Below are positions 1 to 7,069 of a DNA stretch of 13,405 bases, piece by piece; position 1 is the first letter of the stretch, and every line of letters starts with the position of its first letter. The notes under the pieces were generated by a model. That model did no database searches. It was not told the origin of the DNA and saw only the letters and a program-made list of their open reading frames with translations. The stretch lies in NCBI GenBank assembly GCA_020860745.1, contig JAJBTR010000166.1, positions 1 through 13,405 of the forward strand. Reading direction: 5' to 3'. The DNA comes from Lachnospiraceae bacterium. GTDB lineage: Bacteria > Bacillota > Clostridia > Lachnospirales > Lachnospiraceae. A program made the translations under genes and the position numbers.

Positions 1-66
1 TTTTTAACATTAAAGTATTTTAATATCATGGATAATATGGAGAATGTCTATGGCTCAGAAATCGGT

Positions 67-103
67 TATAATTATGTCTCAGACAAAAGAAATGATTGAG
101 ACA
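67..103 (+). promoter_or_regulatory. Leader of the FMN reductase gene: -10 box and inverted repeat
   Basis: A perfect TATAAT lies at 67-72, but no good -35 is visible 16-18 bases upstream, so an activator or a weak -35 may be involved. Directly downstream is an inverted repeat, TGTCTCA (75-81) and TGAGACA (97-103), 15 bases apart, which would lie at the start of the transcript or act as an operator. The ribosome binding site AGGAGG follows just before the start at 118. The dyad is seen directly; its role is inferred. Confidence 0.4.
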
Positions 104-117
104 GAAGGAGGAATATA

Positions 118-738
118 ATGAAAGTTCTGATGTTAAACGGAAGCTCAAAGGAGCCCGGGAATACCAACAGGGCATTACAGGAAATCGGTATGCAGCTGGA
201 GCGGGAAGGAATAGAGTACGAAATTTTTCAGCTGGGCGGTTCGCCGATCCGGGACTGCATCGGCTGCGGTCAATGTACCGAACAGGGTTGTGTGTTTACC
301 GATGACAAAGTCAATGAGTTTATTGCAAAAGCCAGGGAAGCGGACGGATTCGTATTCGGGACGCCGGTTTACTATGCTCACCCGAGCGGAAGGGTGCTTT
401 CTTTCCTTGACAGAGTCTTTTACAGCAGCGGTTCTTCCTTTGCATACAAGCCGGGAGCTTCCGTCGCGGTGGCCAGAAGAGGCGGGACAAGCGCGTCCTT
501 TGACGTGATGAATAAATATTTCGGCATTTCCCAGATGCCGGTAGCCGGTTCTACCTACTGGAATCTGGTGCACGGCTGCGTGCCTGTGGAAGCAGAGGAG
601 GATGCGGAAGGGCTGCAGACCATGCGGAATCTGGCGCGGAATCTGGCCTGGATGATGAAATGTTTTCAGGCGGGAGAAAAAGCAGGAATTGAGCTTCCGG
701 AGGCGGAGCGGGGAAGTAAGACGAATTTTATACGCTAA
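118..738 (+). CDS. Flavodoxin family protein / NADPH-dependent FMN reductase-like
   Basis: A 206-residue cytoplasmic protein of the flavodoxin fold, probably an FMN-binding oxidoreductase using NAD(P)H. The N-terminal strand and phosphate-binding loop MLNGSSKEPGNT (residues 5-16) are typical of iron-sulfur flavoprotein/FMN reductase families. A cysteine cluster, CIGCGQC at 47-53 plus C58, follows. Related iron-sulfur flavoproteins have such a compact Cys motif to bind a cluster, but many homologues with the same spacing are annotated only as NADPH-dependent FMN reductase, so cluster binding is unproven. The GTPVYYAHPSG stretch (81-91) is the second flavin-contact loop. The start is fixed by an AGGAGG site about 6 bases upstream. 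The gene stands alone: 230 bases of non-coding DNA separate it from coaE, so its physiological electron acceptor cannot be read from context. Confidence 0.85.
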   Translation: MKVLMLNGSSKEPGNTNRALQEIGMQLEREGIEYEIFQLGGSPIRDCIGCGQCTEQGCVFTDDKVNEFIAKAREADGFVFGTPVYYAHPSGRVLSFLDRVFYSSGSSFAYKPGASVAVARRGGTSASFDVMNKYFGISQMPVAGSTYWNLVHGCVPVEAEEDAEGLQTMRNLARNLAWMMKCFQAGEKAGIELPEAERGSKTNFIR

Positions 739-768
739 AAAAGAATTCAGGTAATGATTCGTGACAGT

Positions 769-803
769 ACGTCGCACTTGCTGTGAAGTGCGTCTGATGA
801 CGT
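769..803 (+). other. Stem-loop after the FMN reductase gene
   Basis: CGCACTT (773-779) and AAGTGCG (786-792) form a 7-bp stem with a 6-base loop. ACGTC (769-773) and GACGT (799-803) could extend or compete with it. There is no T-run after it, so it is not a standard intrinsic terminator. It may be a weak 3' end, or part of a dispersed intergenic element together with the 49-nt repeat that starts 33 bases downstream. Confidence 0.4.
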
Positions 804-835
804 AAGTTAAACAGGGAGAAGTTCCATCGCGCAGC

Positions 836-884
836 GATTTTTAATGGGTTTTTCCTCGTAACGGTGAAACTACGGAACAGTTAC
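836..884 (+). repeat. 49-nt intergenic repeat, copy A
   Basis: This copy matches 2598-2646 without gaps at 42 of 49 positions. It begins GATTTTTAATGGG, has the invariant core TTTTCCTCGTAAC and ends GAACAGTTAC. GTAAC at 858-862 and GTTAC at 880-884 are complementary, extended by C857/G885, so the 3' half can fold into a hairpin with one mismatch. It contains no open reading frame and lies between the FMN reductase gene and coaE. I cannot tell from one window how many copies exist in the genome. Confidence 0.7.
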
Positions 885-970
885 GAATTCAATTCCTGTT
901 CAGGGGAGATTAGATCTGTGCAAATCGGAACGGCAAACTGGCTATGATGAGTAAATATGAGAGGGAGAAC

Positions 971-1591
971 ATGATTTTCATAGGAATCACCGGCGGCGTC
1001 GGCGCCGGGAAATCGGCAATTCTTACATATATAAAAGAGCATTACAATAGTCGGGTTATGCTGGCGGATGAGATCGCGCATGACCTGATGGAGCCGGGAA
1101 ACAGCTGCTATGACAGACTGCGCATTCTGTTCCGGGCGGAAGATGTCTGGTTCACGGATGGGAGATTTGACCGGTTGAAGCTGGCGTCTGTCCTTTTTTC
1201 CGATGAACATAAGCGGGAAGCGTTAAACGCAGTCGTCCACCCGGCTGTAAAAGAGTATGTGATCAGACAGTGTGATCTGGAGCGCGAGCGGGGCGTTTTG
1301 GATATTCTTGTGCTGGAGGCAGCACTTCTGATTGAAGAAAAATATGATGCAATCTGTGATGAACTGTGGTATATTTATACATCGGAAGAAAACCGCCGGG
1401 CAAGACTGAAAAAAAATCGCGGTTATTCGGATGAAAAGGTGGACGGAATTTTCGCCAGTCAGCTTTCCGAGGATGTCTTTCGTGCGCATTGCGCGGAGGA
1501 GATTGACAACAATCATGCGCCGGAGAATGCATTCCGGCAGATAGATGAAACCCTCATGAGGAAGAATGTGAAGATGTCTCGTGTACTTTGA
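971..1591 (+). CDS. coaE: Dephospho-CoA kinase
   Basis: Catalyses the last step of coenzyme A synthesis, ATP-dependent phosphorylation of the 3'-hydroxyl of dephospho-CoA, in the cytoplasm. From the ATG at 971 it is 206 residues, the usual family length, and begins MIFIGITGG like other CoaE proteins. The Walker A loop GGVGAGKS is at residues 8-15. The DE pair of LADEIAHDL, HPAV in the nucleotide/substrate region, the EAALLIEE segment and the lid arginines in RLKKNRGYS all fit the family. A purine-rich site GAGGGAG ends only 3 bases before this start. In-frame ATGs at 944 and 947 would add 8-9 residues but have no good binding site and do not fit family N-termini. The gene is followed 201 bases later by walJ. 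No promoter could be assigned with confidence. Confidence 0.93.
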   Translation: MIFIGITGGVGAGKSAILTYIKEHYNSRVMLADEIAHDLMEPGNSCYDRLRILFRAEDVWFTDGRFDRLKLASVLFSDEHKREALNAVVHPAVKEYVIRQCDLERERGVLDILVLEAALLIEEKYDAICDELWYIYTSEENRRARLKKNRGYSDEKVDGIFASQLSEDVFRAHCAEEIDNNHAPENAFRQIDETLMRKNVKMSRVL

Positions 1592-1792
1592 GGAGAGCAG
1601 GGATCGTTTTACAGGAATCGGTTTATTTTCGAATGCGGTGCTGGAATTAATATCAGTGATGATACATAACGATAGAAGCCCTTTGCCGGAAACAATCGGA
1701 GATTACAAATAAGCAATGAATTATCAGATACCCGGAGTGAGCAGAACAGAGCCTTTTGAGAGAACTTTTCTTTCACTCCACGGAGGAACTAT

Positions 1793-2590
1793 ATGGAACT
1801 ATGCAGTATAGCCAGCGGCAGCAGCGGAAACTGTATCTATGCGGGGACGGAGGGCTGCCATCTGCTTGTCGACGCCGGAATCAGCGGAAAACGCATAGAG
1901 GCAGGCCTGAATGAAATTGGCCTGAAAACGAAAGAGATGGACGGTGTTCTCATTACCCATGAGCACTCGGATCATATCAAAAGCCTGGGAGTGGTCGCCC
2001 GCAGATACGGACTTCCCATGTATGGGACAAAGGGCACGATTGACGCCATCCTGAGCAGCCATTCCATCGGTGATGTGGACACATCGCTTTTTAAGACGAT
2101 CCAGCCGGAGGTACCTTTTCGTGTTGGAGATATGACAGTCACAGCGATTTCTACATCCCATGATGCGGCGGAGCCGGTAGCCTACATTATGCGGAAAGAG
2201 CAGAAGTCCATGGCGGTCATTACAGATCTCGGGAAATATGACAACACAATTGTGGACAGGCTGCAGGGGCTGGATGTATTATTATTAGAGGCCAATCATG
2301 ATGTACATATGCTGCAGGTTGGGGTCTATCCTTACTATCTGAAGCAGCGCATTCTCGGGGAGAGAGGTCATCTCTCCAATGAGCTTTCCGGGCAGCTGCT
2401 CAGTGAGGTGCTGCACGACCGGTTCCGCAAGGTGGTGCTCGGCCACCTGAGCAAAGAGAATAATTACCCGCAGCTGGCCAGCGAGAGTGTGAAGATGGAA
2501 ATCACCATGGCGGATAATCCTTACAAGGGATCGGACTTTCCGATCGAGGTGGCGAAGCGGGATGAGATTTCCGAATTGATCGAGTTTTGA
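1793..2590 (+). CDS. walJ: MBL-fold metallo-hydrolase, WalJ/YycJ family
   Basis: A 265-residue cytoplasmic metallo-beta-lactamase-fold hydrolase. The start MELCSIASGSSGNCIY is characteristic of WalJ/YycJ. The metal-binding motif THEHSDH lies at residues 55-61, with further candidate ligands H123 (TSHD), D145 (TDLG), H193 (RGHLS) and H218 (LGHLS). Bacillus YycJ has been described as a 5'-3' exonuclease acting in mismatch repair, and in other Firmicutes the gene sits beside the WalRK two-component genes. No walRK is visible here; the neighbours are coaE and an ACT-domain gene. The start is supported by GGAGG a few bases upstream. A copy of the 49-nt repeat begins only 7 bases after its stop codon. 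Confidence 0.9.
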   Translation: MELCSIASGSSGNCIYAGTEGCHLLVDAGISGKRIEAGLNEIGLKTKEMDGVLITHEHSDHIKSLGVVARRYGLPMYGTKGTIDAILSSHSIGDVDTSLFKTIQPEVPFRVGDMTVTAISTSHDAAEPVAYIMRKEQKSMAVITDLGKYDNTIVDRLQGLDVLLLEANHDVHMLQVGVYPYYLKQRILGERGHLSNELSGQLLSEVLHDRFRKVVLGHLSKENNYPQLASESVKMEITMADNPYKGSDFPIEVAKRDEISELIEF

Positions 2591-2597
2591 GATGGTT

Positions 2598-2646
2598 GAT
2601 TTTAAATGGACTTTTCCTCGTAACTGTGAAAGTACTGAATAGTTAC
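2598..2646 (+). repeat. 49-nt intergenic repeat, copy B
   Basis: Second copy of the element at 836-884, same length and strand, 86% identical. It lies between the walJ stop and the ACT gene. GTAACTGT (2621-2628) pairs with ATAGTTAC (2639-2646) as an 8-bp stem with one G-U pair. At the position where copy A has C and this copy has T, pairing to G is kept (G-C against G-U), which hints at selection for the hairpin. Confidence 0.7.
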
Positions 2647-2680
2647 TGGTACAAAATATTCCGGAAGGAGAGAAAGAAAT

Positions 2681-2968
2681 ATGACTGATAGAACAGCAGG
2701 GAAAACAGTAATTACCGTGGTCGGTAAGGACACGGTAGGGATTATTGCAAAGGTGTGTACTTATCTGGCTGGTCACAATATCAATGTGCTCGATATTTCC
2801 CAGACAATCGTCCAGGATTATTTTAATATGATGATGATTGTGGATCTGAATACGTCGGAGAAACCTTTTGATGAGTGTGCGGCGGAGCTGGATGAACTCG
2901 GCAGGGAAATCGGTGTCGTGATCCGCTGCCAGCGGGAAGAAATATTCGAAATGATGCACCGCATCTGA
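2681..2968 (+). CDS. ACT domain-containing protein (UPF0237)
   Basis: A 95-residue protein made almost entirely of one ACT domain, the small ligand-binding fold that usually senses amino acids. The first strand TVITVVGKDTVGIIAKV (residues 9-25), with the GKDxxGI turn that forms the ligand pocket, and the second strand INVLDISQTIVQDYFNMMMI match UPF0237/GcvR-like proteins. It has no catalytic or DNA-binding domain, so it should act as a regulator or as a subunit of another protein. The gene pair UPF0237 + UPF0210 is a known recurring neighbourhood in Firmicutes, and here too the next gene is the UPF0210 protein. A GGAGAG purine stretch (2666-2671) supports the start. Ligand and partner are not known. 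Confidence 0.88.
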   Translation: MTDRTAGKTVITVVGKDTVGIIAKVCTYLAGHNINVLDISQTIVQDYFNMMMIVDLNTSEKPFDECAAELDELGREIGVVIRCQREEIFEMMHRI

Positions 2969-3006
2969 ACGTCCGGCGGTCATGAAATAATGAGTGCAAA
3001 CGAGGA

Positions 3007-3028
3007 AAATACATGCTGGCATGTATTT
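3007..3028 (+). repeat. Perfect 10-bp inverted repeat in the ACT-PFL gap
   Basis: AAATACATGC (3007-3016) and GCATGTATTT (3019-3028) are exact reverse complements with only TG between them. It can be a protein-binding dyad or, with the inner pairs open, an RNA hairpin. It has no T-run. It lies inside a larger potential closing helix, AGTGC (2993-2997) with GCACT (3078-3082), that also encloses the palindrome at 3046-3064. Confidence 0.6.
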
Positions 3029-3041
3029 GACGAGTGACGAA

Positions 3042-3069
3042 TTGGATCGTGATGTAATCACGATATAAT
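3042..3069 (+). promoter_or_regulatory. Promoter with operator-like palindrome for the PFL-family gene
   Basis: TTGGAT (3042-3047) and a perfect TATAAT (3064-3069) are 16 bases apart, giving an expected start near 3076 and a leader of about 27 bases. Nearly the whole spacer is the dyad ATCGTGAT-GTA-ATCACGAT (3046-3064), 8 bp perfect arms. A protein bound there would block RNA polymerase, so this is a good operator candidate. The boxes and the dyad are seen directly; repression is inferred, and the dyad could instead belong to a folded RNA or a repeat. Confidence 0.5.
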
Positions 3070-3102
3070 GGACGCGAGCACTTCGGGGAAAAGGAGTATA
3101 AC

Positions 3103-4467
3103 ATGATCAACATATATGAAGTAAACGAGACAAACCGCATGATCAGCCAGATGAACCTGGATGTCCGCACGATTACCCTGGGCATCAGCCTGCTGGACTG
3201 TATCGATTCCGATCTGGAAAAGCTCTGTCAGAATATATACAACAGAATCACCGCGCTGGCGAAGGATTTAGTCTGCACCGGCCAGGAGATTGAGAAAAAA
3301 TATGGCATTCCCATCGTAAACAAACGGATTTCCGTGACGCCTGTCGCCCTGATCGGCGCCGCGGCCTGCCGGACTTCCGCGGATTATGTGGAGATTGCGC
3401 GGACGCTGGACCGGGCGGCGCATACGGTCGGCGTGAATTTTATCGGCGGATATTCCGCGCTGGTGGCAAAGGGCATGACAAAGAGCGACGAACTTCTGAT
3501 CCGCTCCATTCCGGAGGCGCTGTCCTGCACGGAGCGCATCTGCAGTTCTGTCAATCTGGGTTCCACCAAAACCGGCATCAATATGGATGCCGTCCGTCTC
3601 ATGGGTGAGATCATAAAGGAGACGGCGGAATACACGAAGGAGGAGGATTCTCTCGGCTGTGCGAAGCTGGTGGTATTCTGTAATGCTCCCGATGACAACC
3701 CGTTTATGGCGGGCGCTTTTCACGGTGTGACGGAAGCGGACGCTGTGATCAACGTGGGCGTCAGCGGACCGGGCGTAGTGAAAAAAGCCATTGAATCAGC
3801 CCGGGGAGAGAATTTCGAGATTCTCTGTGAGACAATCAAGAAAACCGCGTTTAAGATTACCCGCGTGGGGCAGCTGGTGGCGAAAGAGGCGTCGCAGATG
3901 CTGGGGATTCCGTTCGGCATCATTGATCTCTCTCTTGCGCCGACCCCCGCAGTCGGGGACAGCGTGGCGGAAATTCTGGAGGAGATCGGCCTGGAGTACG
4001 CGGGTGCGCCCGGGACGACGGCGGCACTGGCTATGCTGAATGATCAGGTGAAAAAAGGCGGCATCATGGCTTCCTCCTATGTAGGAGGATTGAGCGGCGC
4101 TTTCATCCCGGTCAGCGAGGACCAGGGTATGATCGACGCGGTACAGGCCAATGCGCTCACTCTGGAAAAACTGGAGGCGATGACCTGTGTCTGCTCCGTC
4201 GGCCTGGATATGATCGCCATCCCCGGAGATACGGCGGCCAGCACAATCTCCGGCATTATTGCGGATGAGATGGCCATCGGTATGGTGAACCAGAAAACAA
4301 CTGCGGTTCGGCTCATCCCTGTGATCGGGAAAGGCGTTGGGGAGACGGCGGAGTTTGGCGGATTGCTTGGCTACGCGCCGATTATACCGGTCAACACCTG
4401 TTCCTGTGAGAAATTTATCAGCCGCGGCGGGCGGATTCCGGCGCCGGTGCACAGCTTTAAGAACTAA
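3103..4467 (+). CDS. PFL family protein (UPF0210 / DUF711)
   Basis: A 454-residue protein of the UPF0210 family. The opening [16 protein letters not shown] (residues 18-33) and the glycine-rich segments [27 protein letters not shown] and [12 protein letters not shown] match this family throughout, and the length is normal. Family members are structurally related to pyruvate formate-lyase-like barrels, hence the name, but I see no glycyl-radical motif near the C-terminus, and no reaction is established. Several cysteines ([14 protein letters not shown]) are present. It follows the ACT-domain gene, its usual genomic partner, which suggests that the ACT protein regulates it or joins it in a complex. 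The start has an AAGGAG site 7 bases upstream. It ends 28 bases before the capF-like gene with no terminator between, so the two may be cotranscribed. Confidence 0.9.
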   Translation: MINIYEVNETNRMISQMNLDVRTITLGISLLDCIDSDLEKLCQNIYNRITALAKDLVCTGQEIEKKYGIPIVNKRISVTPVALIGAAACRTSADYVEIARTLDRAAHTVGVNFIGGYSALVAKGMTKSDELLIRSIPEALSCTERICSSVNLGSTKTGINMDAVRLMGEIIKETAEYTKEEDSLGCAKLVVFCNAPDDNPFMAGAFHGVTEADAVINVGVSGPGVVKKAIESARGENFEILCETIKKTAFKITRVGQLVAKEASQMLGIPFGIIDLSLAPTPAVGDSVAEILEEIGLEYAGAPGTTAALAMLNDQVKKGGIMASSYVGGLSGAFIPVSEDQGMIDAVQANALTLEKLEAMTCVCSVGLDMIAIPGDTAASTISGIIADEMAIGMVNQKTTAVRLIPVIGKGVGETAEFGGLLGYAPIIPVNTCSCEKFISRGGRIPAPVHSFKN

Positions 4468-4495
4468 AAATAATCTGATGATGGGAGAAGTCAGC

Positions 4496-5692
4496 ATGAA
4501 TATTCTGATCACCGGCGCGCGGGGTATGGCAGGAACCGCCCTGACCGCCAATCTGAAAAATATACGGGATCATAAAAACCGCACAAGACCGGGGATACAG
4601 ATAGACGGGATTTACGAGTACGATGTGGATTCAACGAGCCGGGAACTGGAAGAATATTGTAAAAAAGCGGATTTTGTCTTCCATCTGGCGGGTGTGAACC
4701 GGCCGGAGCACCCGGAGGATTTCATGAAGGGGAATTTTGGATTTACATCAGAACTGCTTGACACACTGAAAAAATATAAAAATACTGCTCCGATTATGCT
4801 GTCCAGTTCGATACAGGCGACCCTGTCCGGGCGCTTCGGCAGCTCTGAGTATGGCAGATCCAAGCTTGCCGGGGAGGAGTTGTTATTCTTTTACGCAAAG
4901 GAGACCGGTGCGAAGGTGGCAGTCTACCGTTTTCCGAATCTGATGGGGCATAGCCGTCCGAAGTATAATTCGGCTGTGTCTACTTTCTGCTGGGCTGTGG
5001 CGAACGGCGAGCCGTTTACCGTAAATGACAGGAACACGGAGCTGGAGCTGCTTTATATCGATGACCTGGTGGAGGGAATGTTTGACCTGCTGGAGGGCAG
5101 GGAACAGCACTGTGAGTTTGACGGTGTGGAGACTGTTCTCACCCCCGCGGGCCGTTACTGCTGCGTTCCCGTCACGCACAGGGTTACGCTTGGTGAGATT
5201 GTCGACCTGCTGGAGGAATTTCAGCGGCAGCCGGAGACACTGATGATGCCGAAGATGCCGGAGGGAAGTTTTGCAAAGAAGCTGTACAGCCTGTATCTGA
5301 CCTATCTCCCGCCGGAGAAGTTCAAATACGAACTGAAGATGAACTGTGACGACAGGGGGAGTTTTACAGAGCTTGTGCACACGGCGGACTGCGGACAGGT
5401 CAGCATCAATATCAGCAAGCCCGGGATTACAAAAGGACAGCACTGGCATAACAGCAAGTGGGAACTGTTTATCGTCGTGGCCGGGCACGGCCTGATTCAG
5501 GAGAGGAATGCGGCGACCGGGGAGACGGCGGAATTTGAGGTGAGCGGGGATAAAATCGAGGCCGTTCATATGATTCCCGGATGGACACACAATATTATCA
5601 ATCTGAGTGAGACGGAGAATCTGGTGACAGTGATGACCTGTAATGAGATTTTTAATCCCGGGAGGCCGGACACGTTTTATGAGCCGGTGTGA
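4496..5692 (+). CDS. capF: CapF-type NAD(P)-dependent reductase/epimerase with C-terminal cupin
   Basis: A 398-residue bifunctional enzyme of nucleotide-sugar synthesis. Residues 1-250 are a short-chain dehydrogenase/reductase domain: nucleotide motif GARGMAG at 7-13, SSS near 103-105, and the YxxxK pair at Y119 and K123. Residues 284-398 are a cupin with the likely metal ligands H316, H318 and E323 (GQHWHNSKWE) and H364 (PGWTHN). This domain order is that of Staphylococcus CapF, which epimerises at C3 (cupin) and reduces at C4 to give UDP-N-acetyl-6-deoxytalose, the precursor of UDP-N-acetyl-L-fucosamine. The reading frame is open upstream to 4337, but that part overlaps the previous gene; the ATG at 4496 begins directly at the Rossmann strand MNILITG and has a GGGAGAAG site. 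The partner epimerase gene follows. The substrate is inferred from homology. Confidence 0.87.
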   Translation: MNILITGARGMAGTALTANLKNIRDHKNRTRPGIQIDGIYEYDVDSTSRELEEYCKKADFVFHLAGVNRPEHPEDFMKGNFGFTSELLDTLKKYKNTAPIMLSSSIQATLSGRFGSSEYGRSKLAGEELLFFYAKETGAKVAVYRFPNLMGHSRPKYNSAVSTFCWAVANGEPFTVNDRNTELELLYIDDLVEGMFDLLEGREQHCEFDGVETVLTPAGRYCCVPVTHRVTLGEIVDLLEEFQRQPETLMMPKMPEGSFAKKLYSLYLTYLPPEKFKYELKMNCDDRGSFTELVHTADCGQVSINISKPGITKGQHWHNSKWELFIVVAGHGLIQERNAATGETAEFEVSGDKIEAVHMIPGWTHNIINLSETENLVTVMTCNEIFNPGRPDTFYEPV

Positions 5693-5877
5693 GAACGGGG
5701 AATTGTTGTGACAGTTCCTGACCCGGATAAACCGCAATACAAATTTTGCATTTTGAGCAAAAGATCGTCTGTAAGCGCCTGAGCGCATCTGAGCCGGTGA
5801 TATGGATTTTGCGGAGAAGATGTGTCAGAATGAATTTTTCGGGAGGGTGCCGGATCAGAGCAGCAGAGGAGACATAG
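5693..5877 (+). other. Gap between the capF-like and capG-like genes
   Basis: These 185 bases hold no gene. Two small stem-loops are visible: TTTTGC (5744-5749) with GCAAAA (5757-5762), and GCGC (5775-5778) with GCGC (5783-5786). Neither has a T-run, so cotranscription of the two sugar genes is possible. I could not assign a convincing promoter. Confidence 0.4.
5718..5731 (+). repeat. 14-nt repeat, copy 1
   Basis: CTGACCCGGATAAA occurs here, 25 bases after the capF-like stop, and identically at 7717-7730. A 14-base match in 13 kb can arise by chance, so the support is weak. Confidence 0.3.
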
Positions 5878-7056
5878 ATGAAGACAGATTATACAGATAT
5901 CAAATGGCAGGAGAACGGCAGGCTGAAGCTGCTGATTATTGTGGGCACCCGGCCGGAGATCATCCGCCTTTCAGCGACGATCGGCAAATGCCGTGTATAT
6001 TTTGACACAATCCTGGCGCATACGGGCCAGAATTATGATTACAACCTCAACGGGGTGTTTTTCAGAGACCTGAAGCTGGCTGACCCGGAAGTATATATGG
6101 ATGCTGTGGGGGACGACCTGGGAGCTACCGTCGGGAACATTATCAACTGCTCCTACAAGCTGATGAACCAGGTGAAGCCCGATGCTCTGCTGGTTCTGGG
6201 CGATACGAACAGCTGTCTCTCGGCCATCGCTGCAAAGCGGCTGCACATTCCGATTTTCCATATGGAAGCGGGGAACCGCTGCAAGGATGAATGTCTGCCG
6301 GAGGAGACTAACCGCCGGATTGTTGACGTTATCTCCGATGTGAATCTGGCGTATTCTGAGCACGCCCGGAAATATCTGCACGAGTGCGGATTGCCGAAAG
6401 AGCGCGTATATGTGACCGGATCTCCGATGGCGGAGGTGCTCAGAAGCAATCTGGGAGAGATAGAGAACTCCGATATTCATAAAAAACTGGGATTGGAAAA
6501 AGGAAAATATATTCTGCTTTCCGCCCACAGGGAAGAAAATATTGATACAGAAAAAAATTTCCGCTCCCTTTTCACGGCGGTAAACCGGATGGCGGAAAAG
6601 TATGACATGCCGATCCTCTATTCCTGTCACCCGCGTTCCGGGAAAAGACTGGAAGCATCCGGGTTCCGCCTGGATGATCGCGTCATCCGGCATGAACCGC
6701 TGGGATTCCACGACTATAACTGCCTGCAGATGAATGCTTTTGCCGTGGTTTCTGATTCCGGCACCCTGCCGGAGGAGAGCAGCTTCTTTACTTCCGCGGG
6801 GCATCCGTTCCCGGCGGTGTGTATCCGGACTTCCACGGAACGCCCGGAAGCTCTGGATAAGGCCTGTTTTATCCTTGCGGGGATTGATGAGACCAGCCTG
6901 CTGCAGGCGGTGGAGACGGCGGTGGAGATGAACCGTGCCGGTGATTACGGCATTCCCGTGCCGGATTACACGGAGGAGAATGTGAGCACTAAGGTGGTTA
7001 AAATCATCCAGAGTTATACCCGAGTGGTAGATAAGATGGTGTGGCGGAAATTCTGA
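5878..7056 (+). CDS. UDP-N-acetylglucosamine 2-epimerase family protein, CapG/WecB-like
   Basis: A 392-residue non-hydrolysing nucleotide-sugar 2-epimerase with the GT-B fold. Family landmarks are all present: VGTRPEIIRLS (residues 22-32), HTGQNYD (48-54), LGDTNS with D109, HMEAGNR with E130, PEETNR with E143, SAHREEN with H217, CHPRSGKRL and DSGTLPEESSF in the UDP-binding half. D109, E130, E143 and H217 align with residues important for catalysis in E. coli WecB. Because it directly follows a CapF-type gene, the substrate is more likely the UDP-N-acetyl-6-deoxytalose made by CapF, giving UDP-N-acetyl-L-fucosamine, than UDP-GlcNAc itself. The N-terminus has about 16 residues before the first strand. 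An AGAGGAG site supports the start. A UDP-GlcNAc/ManNAc role remains possible. Confidence 0.88.
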   Translation: MKTDYTDIKWQENGRLKLLIIVGTRPEIIRLSATIGKCRVYFDTILAHTGQNYDYNLNGVFFRDLKLADPEVYMDAVGDDLGATVGNIINCSYKLMNQVKPDALLVLGDTNSCLSAIAAKRLHIPIFHMEAGNRCKDECLPEETNRRIVDVISDVNLAYSEHARKYLHECGLPKERVYVTGSPMAEVLRSNLGEIENSDIHKKLGLEKGKYILLSAHREENIDTEKNFRSLFTAVNRMAEKYDMPILYSCHPRSGKRLEASGFRLDDRVIRHEPLGFHDYNCLQMNAFAVVSDSGTLPEESSFFTSAGHPFPAVCIRTSTERPEALDKACFILAGIDETSLLQAVETAVEMNRAGDYGIPVPDYTEENVSTKVVKIIQSYTRVVDKMVWRKF

Positions 7057-7069
7057 AAACAGGCATACT

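Noticed and set aside
96..305. Short + strand reading frame overlapping the start of the flavoprotein gene
   Set aside because: It has no ribosome binding site of its own, overlaps a well-supported gene in another frame, and its protein is an arginine-rich product typical of an off-frame reading.
2285..3061. Long minus-strand reading frame (258 codons) across walJ and the ACT gene
   Set aside because: It lies opposite two clearly recognisable genes and has no family resemblance. Long antisense frames are common here because of the codon usage. The same holds for the antisense frames at 3796-4551, 4883-5788, 5971-6804, 7324-8367 and 11679-12320.
4337..4495. 53-codon upstream extension of the capF-like frame
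   Set aside because: It overlaps the end of the PFL-family gene out of frame and encodes an Arg-rich stretch unlike any family N-terminus. The ATG at 4496 starts at the Rossmann strand and has a binding site.
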